Below, piece by piece: positions 42,719 to 51,399 of a stretch of DNA of 64,000 bases (its first letter is position 1; each line of letters begins with the position of its first letter). The position numbers were made by a program, and so were the translations under genes. The notes under the pieces were generated by a model. It did not search any database. It saw nothing but the letters and a program-made list of their open reading frames with translations, and was not told where the DNA came from. Source of the DNA: CAIQIA01 sp945861105 (GTDB taxonomy: Bacteria; Cyanobacteriota; Cyanobacteriia; PCC-6307; Cyanobiaceae); NCBI GenBank assembly GCA_947488815.1, contig CANLCC010000002.1, positions 62,001-126,000 of the forward strand, written 5' to 3'.

Positions 42719-43333
42719 TCAGGGCAGCGCGGTGCGGGGATTGACGCCGGAGGCCAGCATCTGGTCGGCGGTGATGTGCACCCCGAACTCCGCCGCCAGT
42801 TCGGCGCCGAGGGTGCCGTGCAGCCCGAGCACCAGCAGCAGGGCCACCCCCAGGGCCAGATAGGACCAGGACACCTGACGGCCATAGTCGCGGCGCCAGA
42901 CAAAACGCTGAAAGCCACGCCACACCGTCATGGCAACGATGGTGAGCAGCAGCAGCACACCACCGACGCCATGCCAGAGCATGGTCACAGTGGCCCCCAG
43001 TCCCAGGGTGCTGCGAACGCCGGGGATCGGATCTGCCAGCAGAATCTCAAAAAAGCCGGCCGCCACCGTGAAGAAGGTGACGACGGCACAGGCCAGCAGG
43101 TTGTACCAGCCGACATCGTGGAATCCGCTGCGGGTCACTGGCAGGGCCAGCCAGCGGAAGACCCGCTTCTCGGCGGGGTACAGGGCACCGGCCACATCAA
43201 AGGCGATGGCAATGGCAAACAGGCCGATCGTGAAGTGCACCAGGTTGGGGTGCAGCGGCAGGGCGTAAGGAAGGTCGTTGGGCCCGAGGGAGGAGGCGAT
43301 CTCCAAGGCGGGGGCCGGCGCGACGGGGGTCAT
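42719..43333 (-). CDS. DUF2231 membrane protein, larger copy
   Basis: This 204-residue protein has four to five membrane helices. It carries the DUF2231 start motif LPLHPNLVHFTIGLFAIAIAFD with His28 and His33, and further intramembrane histidines in MLWHGVGGVLLLL and LGLHGTLGAE. Paired histidines in helices suggest heme or metal binding, but this is inference. The start overlaps the stop of the other DUF2231 gene by ATGA. Position upstream of ctaC suggests an electron-transfer or assembly role for the oxidase. Confidence 0.8.
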   Translation of the reverse strand: MTPVAPAPALEIASSLGPNDLPYALPLHPNLVHFTIGLFAIAIAFDVAGALYPAEKRVFRWLALPVTRSGFHDVGWYNLLACAVVTFFTVAAGFFEILLADPIPGVRSTLGLGATVTMLWHGVGGVLLLLTIVAMTVWRGFQRFVWRRDYGRQVSWSYLALGVALLLVLGLHGTLGAELAAEFGVHITADQMLASGVNPRTALP

Positions 43334-43833
43334 GACAGCACCCCGGCCCTCATGGCCTCAACGACCTTGACGGTGTGCAGGCCATAGGTCCAGATCAGCT
43401 GGTTCCCGAGGGTGACCTGGGTGACCACCAGCAGGGCCAGCACCCCATCGAGCACCAGCACCCCACGGGGAAGGCTGAGGGGATCACCCTGGCGCACCAC
43501 ATAGCGCCAGCCAGTGAGCACGCCCAGCACCCCGGCAAGACTCCAACCGATGGTGCTGTGCAGGTTGAGAATGTCACGGGAGGCCCCGTAGGGATCCGCC
43601 AGACCGGCCTCGACCTGCCCGAAGATGATGGCGACAAAAATGGCCACTGTGGCCACAATCAGATTCCAGAAACTGACCTCAAAAAGTTGAGGCTTCCGCA
43701 TCAGCACCCCTACCAGGTCAAACACGACACTGATCAGTGCCATGGCAATCACAAAATGAACAACGATCGGGTGGATCGTGTCCATCCAGGGCAGGTTGTG
43801 GTCGTTGAGCGGGGGGAGCAGGTGGTCCAGCAT
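43330..43833 (-). CDS. DUF2231 membrane protein, smaller copy, first gene of the oxidase operon
   Basis: This 167-residue protein has four membrane helices and the motif MDTIHPIVVHFVIAMALISVVFD (His21, His26). His92 lies in LHSTIGWSLAGVLGVL and a late His in TYGLHTVKV. It is homologous to the next gene over the HP-x-x-VHF motif and overlaps it by ATGA, so they probably form a heteromer. As the first gene of the eight-gene set, its promoter must lie in 43834-43937, shared with divergent fumC. Confidence 0.8.
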   Translation of the reverse strand: MLDHLLPPLNDHNLPWMDTIHPIVVHFVIAMALISVVFDLVGVLMRKPQLFEVSFWNLIVATVAIFVAIIFGQVEAGLADPYGASRDILNLHSTIGWSLAGVLGVLTGWRYVVRQGDPLSLPRGVLVLDGVLALLVVTQVTLGNQLIWTYGLHTVKVVEAMRAGVLS

Positions 43834-43937
43834 CTCCCTGGGTGGCGACGCGAAGGGTTACCACTGTGCTAGGGAAGGGAACCAATGCTCCCGGCAACCC
43901 GCCAGGATTGCTTCCAAACCGAAAAAGATTCCGCCCC

Positions 43938-45350
<1,413 letters not shown>

Positions 45351-45354
45351 CCCC

Positions 45355-46638
45355 ATGGCAGACCCTAGCTGGCATCCCCATCTCTGGCATCCCCTCCGCC
45401 GCACCGGCGACGGCCCGGCGCCCCTGGCCGTGCGCCGGGGCTGCGGGGTCTGGCTGGAGCTGGAGGACGGCCGGCAGCTGATCGATGCCATCAGCAGCTG
45501 GTGGGTGACCTTGCACGGCCATGGCGAACCCACCATCGCCGCGGCCATCGCCGCCCAGGCCCGCACCCTCGAGCAGGTGATCTTCGCCGACTTCCGCCAC
45601 GGCCCGGCGGCCCGCCTGGCGGAACGGCTCTGCGTCCACTGGCCCGGCCTGGACAGGGTGTTCTTCTCCGATGACGGCTCCACCGCCATTGAGGTGGCGC
45701 TGAAGCTGGCCTGGCAGCACCAGCAACGGCTGGATCCCGACCGGCGGCAGCTGATCGCCTTCGAGGGCGCCTACCACGGAGACACCGTCGGGGCGATGGC
45801 TGTGGGCAGCCGGGGCCTGTTCAACGCCCCGTTCGAGCCGCTGCTCTTTCCGGTGGCCCGGGCCCCCTGGCCCGCCACCTGGTGGGATGACGACGGGGTG
45901 GAGGGCCGCGAAGCCAGCGCCCTGCAGGCCCTCGAGGCCCTGCTGCAGACCCCGACGGTGGCCGTGATCCTCGAACCCCTGGTGCAGGGGGCAGGCGGCA
46001 TGGCGATGGTGCGGCCGTCGTTCCTGCAGGCCGTCGCCGAACGCACCCGGGCCGCCGGTGCCCTGCTCATCGCCGACGAGGTGCTCACCGGTTTCGGCCG
46101 CACGGGTGACCTGTTCGCCTGCCACCGCGCCGGCCTGACCCCCGACCTGGTGGCCCTCTCCAAGGGGCTCACAGGGGGGTTTCTGCCGATGGCCGTGACC
46201 CTGGCCAGCGAAGCCCTGCATGGGAGCTTCTGCGGTCAGGACCCGGCAACCACGTTCTTCCACGGCCACAGCTTCACTGCCAACCCCCTGGGCTGTGCGG
46301 CAGCCCTCGCAAGCCTCGACCTGCTGGACGCCGATCCAGACCGGCCCCGCCGCCTCGAGCAGCTGCACCGAACGCGGCTGCAGATCCTGGCCGGCCATCC
46401 GCTGGTGCAGCGGCCCCGGCTGCTGGGGACCATCGCCGCCTTCGACCTGCGGGGCCCTGGCGGCTACCTGCAGCCCATCGGGCGGGAGCTGCAGCGGCTC
46501 TGCCTGGCCCAGGGGGTCTATCTGCGGCCCCTCGGCTCGGTGGTGTACCTGATGCCGCCGCTGACCATCACGGCCGCCGAGCTCGACCGCTGCTATGCCG
46601 CCGTGCAGCAGGCCCTGACCCAACTGGATCCGGGCTAG
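45355..46638 (+). CDS. bioA: Adenosylmethionine-8-amino-7-oxononanoate aminotransferase
   Basis: This 427-residue PLP aminotransferase makes 7,8-diaminononanoate in biotin synthesis. It shows WHPHLWHPL at the N-terminus, SSWWVTLHGH, FFSDDGSTAIEVALK, AYHGDTVGAMAVG and the PLP lysine in ALSKGLTGGFLPM. It is separated from bioFKCD by the whole accessory island. Its stop overlaps the convergent DUF3143 stop by 4 bases (CTAG). Confidence 0.96.
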   Translation: MADPSWHPHLWHPLRRTGDGPAPLAVRRGCGVWLELEDGRQLIDAISSWWVTLHGHGEPTIAAAIAAQARTLEQVIFADFRHGPAARLAERLCVHWPGLDRVFFSDDGSTAIEVALKLAWQHQQRLDPDRRQLIAFEGAYHGDTVGAMAVGSRGLFNAPFEPLLFPVARAPWPATWWDDDGVEGREASALQALEALLQTPTVAVILEPLVQGAGGMAMVRPSFLQAVAERTRAAGALLIADEVLTGFGRTGDLFACHRAGLTPDLVALSKGLTGGFLPMAVTLASEALHGSFCGQDPATTFFHGHSFTANPLGCAAALASLDLLDADPDRPRRLEQLHRTRLQILAGHPLVQRPRLLGTIAAFDLRGPGGYLQPIGRELQRLCLAQGVYLRPLGSVVYLMPPLTITAAELDRCYAAVQQALTQLDPG

Positions 46639-46895
46639 GGGCCGGCCTGCAGGGCCGCCTCCAGATCAGCACGGCTGAGGCCATACGAAAACTGGCGGGT
46701 CGTGGTGCCCGCCTCCGTGGTCCAGTGCACGACCAGACCGTCACTGAGCAGTTCCAGACGGGCGCTCCAGGGATCCCGCTGCAGCTCCCAGCAGGCGACA
46801 TCTTCGGGATGACGCCTGAAACCAGTCGCGCCGAGCCAATCCTCCAGGGCCGGTAGGGAATGGTGGTACAGCGGCGTCTCAGGGGAGGGGAGCAT
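46635..46895 (-). CDS. DUF3143 family protein
   Basis: This 86-residue soluble protein starts MLPSPETPLYHHSLPALEDWLGATGF and contains VACWELQRDPWSARLELLSDGLVVHW, typical of the small cyanobacterial DUF3143 family of unknown function. The start ATG 46895 lies inside the end of the J-domain gene (17-base overlap), indicating coupling with it. Confidence 0.82.
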   Translation of the reverse strand: MLPSPETPLYHHSLPALEDWLGATGFRRHPEDVACWELQRDPWSARLELLSDGLVVHWTTEAGTTTRQFSYGLSRADLEAALQAGP

Positions 46896-47316
46896 CGTGC
46901 AGCAGCGCCATGCCCCGCCACCATGCCAGGCCGACCCCCAGCACCAGGGAAAAGCCGAGGGCACCGCCAAGCAGCACCAGGGCAAACCACTCCCCGCCCG
47001 ACAGGGGGCGGCGGGAGGACAGCTCCGCTGACCGTGGCGCAGACGATGGTGGGGAGGGTGGCGGCGGGGTCGGCAGGATCGCCGGCGGCGCGAGGGCCAG
47101 CTGGCGGTCGTAGGCCCGGCGGCGGTCGGGGTCACTGAGGATGGCGTAGGCCTCCTGCAGGTCCCTGAAGGCCCGGTGGGCTTCGGCCGGAGGCAGCAGG
47201 GCGGTGTCGGGGTGCAGTTGCTTGCTGAGTCGACGGAAGGCCTGGCGGACCTCCTCCGGGCTGGCCAGGGGGGGCAGACCGAGCCGCTGGTAATGGGTGG
47301 ACCCGGGGGGAGACAC
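46879..47316 (-). CDS. Membrane-anchored J-domain protein
   Basis: This 145-residue protein has an N-terminal J domain (about residues 8-72): THYQRLGLPPLASPEEVRQA, the HPD tripeptide in KQLHPDTALL, and LQEAYAILSDPDRRRAYD. A proline/serine-rich linker and one C-terminal membrane helix (WFALVLLGGALGFSLVLGVGLAW) follow. It would recruit Hsp70 (DnaK) at a membrane. It is not a full DnaJ because the Gly/Phe and zinc domains are absent. Confidence 0.88.
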   Translation of the reverse strand: MSPPGSTHYQRLGLPPLASPEEVRQAFRRLSKQLHPDTALLPPAEAHRAFRDLQEAYAILSDPDRRRAYDRQLALAPPAILPTPPPPSPPSSAPRSAELSSRRPLSGGEWFALVLLGGALGFSLVLGVGLAWWRGMALLHDAPLP

Positions 47317-47388
47317 GACCGCTGGCTGTCGGCTGCAATCCTAAGAAGATTCGCCCGGCCTGGCGCCCTGCCGCATCTGTCCACCTCC

Positions 47389-48114
47389 ATGCCCTGGTCC
47401 CTGCTCGGCTGGTCCCCCACGGGGGAGCAGCTGTCCCTGCTGCAACAGCTGCAGGAGGAGCTGCGGCTGTGGAACGGTCGGCTGAACCTCACCCGCCTGG
47501 TGGAGGGGGAGGACTACTGGATCGGCCAGGTGTTCGACAGTCTCTGGCCGGTGGTGCCCTGGCTGCAGGGGGCAGCCGATCCCCCGACCCCCCTGGAGGT
47601 CATTGATGTCGGCACCGGCGGCGGCTTTCCCGGCCTGGCGATCGCCATCGCCCTGCCCGGGTCCCGGCTGACCCTGGTCGATTCGGTGGGACGCAAGCTG
47701 GAGGCCGTGCGGGCGATGGCCACGGCCCTGGGCCTGGCCGAGCGGGTGGTGCTGCGCTGTGAACGGGCAGAGAAGACCGGCAGGGCCAGGGACTGCCGGG
47801 GCCGCTTCCAGCTGGCGGTGGCGAGGGCCGTGGCCGCCGCACCGGTGGTGGCCGAATACCTGGTGCCGTTGCTGGCCAGCCAGGGCACGGCGCTGCTGTA
47901 CAGGGGCCAGTGGACCCCCGAGGATGCGGCCGCGCTCGAGCGGGCGGCAGCGACTCTGCAGGTGCGGGTCGAGCCCCCGCGGGCCCTCGATCTTCCCGGG
48001 GGACGGGGCCGCCGCCATGCCGTCGCCCTCACCCCCCTGGCCCCCTGCCCCCCCGGCTATCCCCGTCCGGTCGGAGTCCCGGGGAAGCATCCCCTGGGGG
48101 AACTCCCCGGTTAA
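47389..48114 (+). CDS. rsmG: 16S rRNA guanine-N7 methyltransferase RsmG
   Basis: This 241-residue GidB/RsmG enzyme methylates G527 of 16S rRNA. The SAM motif is VIDVGTGGGFPGLAIAIALPG, followed by LTLVDSVGRKLEAVRAMA and QLAVARAVAAAPVVAEYLVPLL. The N-terminal LRLWNGRLNLTRLVE fits the family's WN-x-x-x-NLT segment. ATG 47389 is chosen; the upstream frame shadows the J-domain gene. Its last 4 bases overlap the convergent aldo/keto reductase gene. Confidence 0.94.
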   Translation: MPWSLLGWSPTGEQLSLLQQLQEELRLWNGRLNLTRLVEGEDYWIGQVFDSLWPVVPWLQGAADPPTPLEVIDVGTGGGFPGLAIAIALPGSRLTLVDSVGRKLEAVRAMATALGLAERVVLRCERAEKTGRARDCRGRFQLAVARAVAAAPVVAEYLVPLLASQGTALLYRGQWTPEDAAALERAAATLQVRVEPPRALDLPGGRGRRHAVALTPLAPCPPGYPRPVGVPGKHPLGELPG

Positions 48115-49328
48115 TCGCCGCCCAGGCGTCCCACGGAAGGGCCGGCCAGGCGGTGGTGCAGATCGTGCAGCAGCGCCGGAATCCGCTCCCGCCAGGGACT
48201 GGCGACCAGCACCCTGTGCAGGTCGTCTGCACGCACCGCTGGCAGATCCCCCTTGCCGGGATCAACGAAGGCGGCGGCATTCCGCCCCGGGAACCAGTGC
48301 CCCCCCTGCCCCAGCAGTCCATAGCGGGCACGGCAGAAACTCTGCAGATCCCAGCCCTCGAGCAGCGTGTGCAGCCAGAGCAGCACCGGCAGGTTGATCT
48401 CGCCGGGGGTGTCGGACCAGGCGGGCAATCCCTCACTCCAACTGGTCAGCCAGGCCTGGCCGTGGCGCTCCAGCAGAGCCGCCTGCAGGCGGGCATCCAC
48501 GGGCGGCAGCAGGGTCGCCGCCTGATCCAGCGAGCGCACGGCCTCCAGGTGCAGATCAAGGTCGGAGGGGCGGGCGGCACCGACGCTGATGGTGTGCACC
48601 TCGGGGGTCGACAGACAGAACAGATCGTTGAAGACGATCGGATGCAGGGGAGCGCACAGCTCCTGCAGTCGCGGCGACGGGCTGTGCAGATGGCCGCCTT
48701 TGTCGGTGGGACTGATCAGAAACACCCCCATGTCGTGGCGCCGGGCCGCCTGCAGGGCCGGCGTGTTGTCGCGACGGATGTAATACCAGTGCAGGTTGAT
48801 GTAATCGAAGGCATCACTGGCAATGGCGTCGAGGATCAACGCCAGGGGGGCGTGGGTCGAGAAGCCCACATGGCCGATGCGTCCCTGGCCCTGCCAGCGG
48901 GCCAGCACCTCCCGGCAGCCCCCCGGTCGCAGGGTCTGCTGGAGGTGTTCGGGCAGGTTGATGCCATGCACGGCCACCAGGTCGACACGCTCCACCTGCA
49001 GGCGCTCGAAGCTGAGCCGCAGGTCGGCCTCGAAGCGTGCCGGGTCGGCATCGGGGGGCACCTTGGTCTGCAGCAGGCGGCGGGGATCAGGACAGCGGGC
49101 CATGGCCAGACCCAGCTGCCGTTCGGAGGTGCCGTAGTGCCGGGCCGTCTCGACGTGGTGCAGTCCGGCATCACGGGCGGCGTGCAGCACCGCTTCGACC
49201 CCGGCCTGGGAGTCATCCCGCAGCTCCCCCGGGGGCAGATCGCTCCAGCTCTGCTGGAACCGCATGCCCCCCAGGGACAGCACCGGCATGGGCAGGCCGG
49301 TGCGGCCGAAGCGGCGGGTGGGGATCAT
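48111..49328 (-). CDS. Aldo/keto reductase family protein
   Basis: This 405-residue NADPH-type oxidoreductase has an N-terminal AKR barrel. It begins RRFGRTGLPMPVLSLGGMRFQ, with HHVETARHYGTSERQLG (catalytic Asp replaced by Glu, Tyr kept), LQTKVPPD and IGHVGFSTHAP. About 100 C-terminal residues contain LLWLHTLLEGWDLQSFCRARY. The ATGA overlap with the ferredoxin gene suggests electron supply or shared function. Substrate unknown. Confidence 0.85.
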   Translation of the reverse strand: MIPTRRFGRTGLPMPVLSLGGMRFQQSWSDLPPGELRDDSQAGVEAVLHAARDAGLHHVETARHYGTSERQLGLAMARCPDPRRLLQTKVPPDADPARFEADLRLSFERLQVERVDLVAVHGINLPEHLQQTLRPGGCREVLARWQGQGRIGHVGFSTHAPLALILDAIASDAFDYINLHWYYIRRDNTPALQAARRHDMGVFLISPTDKGGHLHSPSPRLQELCAPLHPIVFNDLFCLSTPEVHTISVGAARPSDLDLHLEAVRSLDQAATLLPPVDARLQAALLERHGQAWLTSWSEGLPAWSDTPGEINLPVLLWLHTLLEGWDLQSFCRARYGLLGQGGHWFPGRNAAAFVDPGKGDLPAVRADDLHRVLVASPWRERIPALLHDLHHRLAGPSVGRLGGD

Positions 49329-49705
49329 CGCCGGGGCAGCAGCCGTCGCGGGCGACTGGGATTGGGGAGGCCAAGGGGTAACAGATCCTGATCGTCGAGG
49401 CGCCGCCGCAGGTCGGGCAATTGCTCGGGTTCGACCCAGTGGATGCAGTCCACAGGACAGGTTTCAATCGCCTCCTGGATCCGCTCCGGGCTGTCGCCGT
49501 CCTGACGGATCACCCGGGAGCGCCCCAGGCTGGGCTCCACGACAAAGGTGTTGCAGGCGACATGGGCGCAGTAACGGCAACCGATGCACACCGCTTCATC
49601 GACCCACACCGCCCGATCACGCAGGTCTCCCCCCAGCAAGGGTTCGAGACCGGTGCGCTGGCGGTCTGGATCAGGATCAACTTCAAAGAGCAGAGCGGGA
49701 TCCAT
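49325..49705 (-). CDS. 4Fe-4S ferredoxin
   Basis: This 126-residue ferredoxin has one cluster-binding pattern CIGCRYCAHVAC (about residues 40-51) and the distant CPVDC in ETCPVDCIHWVEP. The residues around these resemble the DnaJ-like or bacterial-type ferredoxins of cyanobacteria (IGCRYCAHVACNTF). It overlaps the aldo/keto reductase gene by ATGA and follows ycf35 after 35 bases. Confidence 0.9.
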   Translation of the reverse strand: MDPALLFEVDPDPDRQRTGLEPLLGGDLRDRAVWVDEAVCIGCRYCAHVACNTFVVEPSLGRSRVIRQDGDSPERIQEAIETCPVDCIHWVEPEQLPDLRRRLDDQDLLPLGLPNPSRPRRLLPRR

Positions 49706-49740
49706 AGCCTCTGCCCCGGGGGTCTCCGTCGTGGTGGGCT

Positions 49741-50133
49741 TCAGTCCTGCCAGCGGGTGACGACCAGCTCGATGCTGCCGTCCTGGCTGGTGCGCTGCTC
49801 CGTGACACTGAACCCTTCACTGGCCGAGCCGGCCAGGATGGCCTGCAGGGCATAGCGCTGATGCAGCTGGGACAGGAACCGCTCCACCGGCACCGGACGG
49901 TTCCAGAGGTCCAGATCCGTGACCAGGTCGTAGTGGCCTGCCTGGTCATTCCAGCGGAAACCGATGTCGCTGCCCTGGGGCTCGAGGCAGACCACATCAG
50001 CCGACACCTGCTGGCCCCGATACCCACGCACTGGGGTCTGACCTTCCTTCGGGTCAAAACCAAGATCCCGGAGGGCCGACAGCAGGGAGCTCCGGTCGCG
50101 GAGCTCAGTGCGGACTGTGCTGAAGTGCGACAT
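49741..50133 (-). CDS. ycf35: DUF1257 / Ycf35 family protein
   Basis: This 130-residue protein starts MSHFSTVRTELRDRSSLLSALRDLGF, the Ycf35 signature, and contains VRGYRGQQVSADVVC and IGFRWNDQAGHYDLVTDLDLW. It is conserved in cyanobacteria and some plastid genomes; its function is unknown. ATG 50133 lies inside the end of the DUF2997 gene (29-base overlap), and a ferredoxin gene follows, so the three form a coupled set. Confidence 0.88.
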   Translation of the reverse strand: MSHFSTVRTELRDRSSLLSALRDLGFDPKEGQTPVRGYRGQQVSADVVCLEPQGSDIGFRWNDQAGHYDLVTDLDLWNRPVPVERFLSQLHQRYALQAILAGSASEGFSVTEQRTSQDGSIELVVTRWQD

Positions 50134-50317
50134 CGGAAAGGGTGGCGGAGGATTGCGCGGCGTAGTGGTCCGTCGTGGGCACCGTGGAGACGACAGGTCC
50201 AAGGCGGGCCTCGATGGCAGCCGTGAGGGCTGTGCAGGCAGGACCCACCAGACCTTCAACAAGCTCCTCCACCCGTCCATCCGGTCGGATGCGGTAGCGG
50301 AGGACCTGCTGGGGCAC
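50105..50317 (-). CDS. DUF2997 family protein
   Basis: This 70-residue protein starts MPQQVLRYRIRPDGRVEELVEGLVG, with ACTALTAAIEARLG, the usual pattern of the DUF2997 family that accompanies DUF1257 genes. The short C-terminal tail is polar. It is the first gene of the DUF2997-ycf35-ferredoxin-AKR series. Function unknown. Confidence 0.82.
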   Translation of the reverse strand: MPQQVLRYRIRPDGRVEELVEGLVGPACTALTAAIEARLGPVVSTVPTTDHYAAQSSATLSDVALQHSPH

Positions 50318-50369
50318 GGTGGCGGATCAGGTGCTGCTTATGGTAACGAGTCTGGACTGAAATCGGCGG

Positions 50370-51188
50370 TCAGGTCCAGCTCAGCAGTCCCTCATCGCCA
50401 AGGGTCTGCAGGCGGCCCAGCAGGTCGGGATCTTCCAGCTGCTCGAGGGCACTCCGGGCGTCGTCACGCACCCCCGGATCGGGATCCTGCAGCAGAGCCT
50501 CCAGCAGCGCTTCCCCCACGGGGCCGGCCAGCTCGGGGGGCAGCAGCGGATGCAGCCGCCCGAGCCCCCAGGCGCAGTTGCTGCGCACCAGGGGCTCCCC
50601 GTCGATGCGCAGGCTCTGGACCAGGGGTCCCACCGCCTCAGCGCGCTGATCCTCAAGGTCCAGGCAGGCATCGGCCAGCGAGGTGGCCGCCATCAACCGC
50701 ACCGCGGCGATGTCACCGGCCAGGGAGCGCACCAGCACCGGCACCACCTCCGGACGGCCGAAATTGGCCACCGTCCAGACCAGGGCCTTGCGCACAAAAC
50801 CATTGGCATCGAGGTCCAGCTGCTGCAGCACCCTGGTGAAGGCCCGCTCGTCAGGGGTGCGCCCAAGGGCATAGGCCGCACTCATGCGCAGGATCGGGCA
50901 GGGGTCGCCGAGCACCTCCAGCAGCGCCGGCACAGCCCGGGGCTCCCGCTGCTCACAGAACAGCCTCAGGGCCTCCAGGCGGGCGTCGTGGTCCCCCTGC
51001 AGCAGCTGCCGCAGGGCAGTCTCCCGATCGAGGGTTGCGATCGGCAGGCTGGGTTCCCCCGCGGCCTGCAGGTCCAGGTCGGCCACCAGCAGGTCGAGGG
51101 GATCAGGGGCCTCCTCGGCCTGCAGCTCCCCTGCCAGCAGCGAGGGGTCCAGGGGCAGCCGCGGGGGCTGATCGGGGGACGGGCTCAT
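50370..51188 (-). CDS. HEAT-repeat protein
   Basis: This 272-residue alpha-helical repeat protein has at least five HEAT/PBS-lyase-like repeats from about residue 55 on, for example PRAVPALLEVLGDPCPILRM, SAAYALGRTPDERAF and VRSNCAWGLGRLHPLLP. The first 50 residues are acidic and proline-rich. The repeats resemble those of CpcE-type bilin lyases, but no lyase partner is adjacent, so a general protein-binding role is equally likely. Its start overlaps the stop of a 41-residue membrane protein gene. Confidence 0.8.
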   Translation of the reverse strand: MSPSPDQPPRLPLDPSLLAGELQAEEAPDPLDLLVADLDLQAAGEPSLPIATLDRETALRQLLQGDHDARLEALRLFCEQREPRAVPALLEVLGDPCPILRMSAAYALGRTPDERAFTRVLQQLDLDANGFVRKALVWTVANFGRPEVVPVLVRSLAGDIAAVRLMAATSLADACLDLEDQRAEAVGPLVQSLRIDGEPLVRSNCAWGLGRLHPLLPPELAGPVGEALLEALLQDPDPGVRDDARSALEQLEDPDLLGRLQTLGDEGLLSWT

Positions 51189-51310
51189 GGGAGAGGGGCC
51201 GGAGCTGCCATGTCACCGGGCAACCAGATCCTGGCGCTCACCGCCAGCAGGGCCAGGGCGAAGAGCAGCACGATCAGCGCCGGCAACACGCGGGAGCGGA
51301 AGAAGGACAT
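51185..51310 (-). CDS. 41-residue single-helix membrane protein
   Basis: A short frame from ATG 51310 encodes MSFFRSRVLPALIVLLFALA, then LLAVSARIWLPGDM and a short proline-rich end. It has two positive charges before one strongly hydrophobic helix, as expected for a small membrane protein with the N-terminus in the cytoplasm. Its TGA overlaps the ATG of the HEAT-repeat gene (ATGA), which supports real translation. Function unknown. Confidence 0.6.
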   Translation of the reverse strand: MSFFRSRVLPALIVLLFALALLAVSARIWLPGDMAAPAPLP

Positions 51311-51399
51311 CGGGCGGGGGCAGCAGCCGCAGGGCAGACCGCTCCATTGTCGATGACCTGGCTGCCCCTAGGGTGCGCCGCATCCGTTGCAGGGTCGCC

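Noticed and set aside
27035..43937. Mobile element or phage origin of the accessory block
   Set aside because: No transposase, integrase, tRNA target or flanking repeat could be recognised, so transfer is only inferred from gene order and content.
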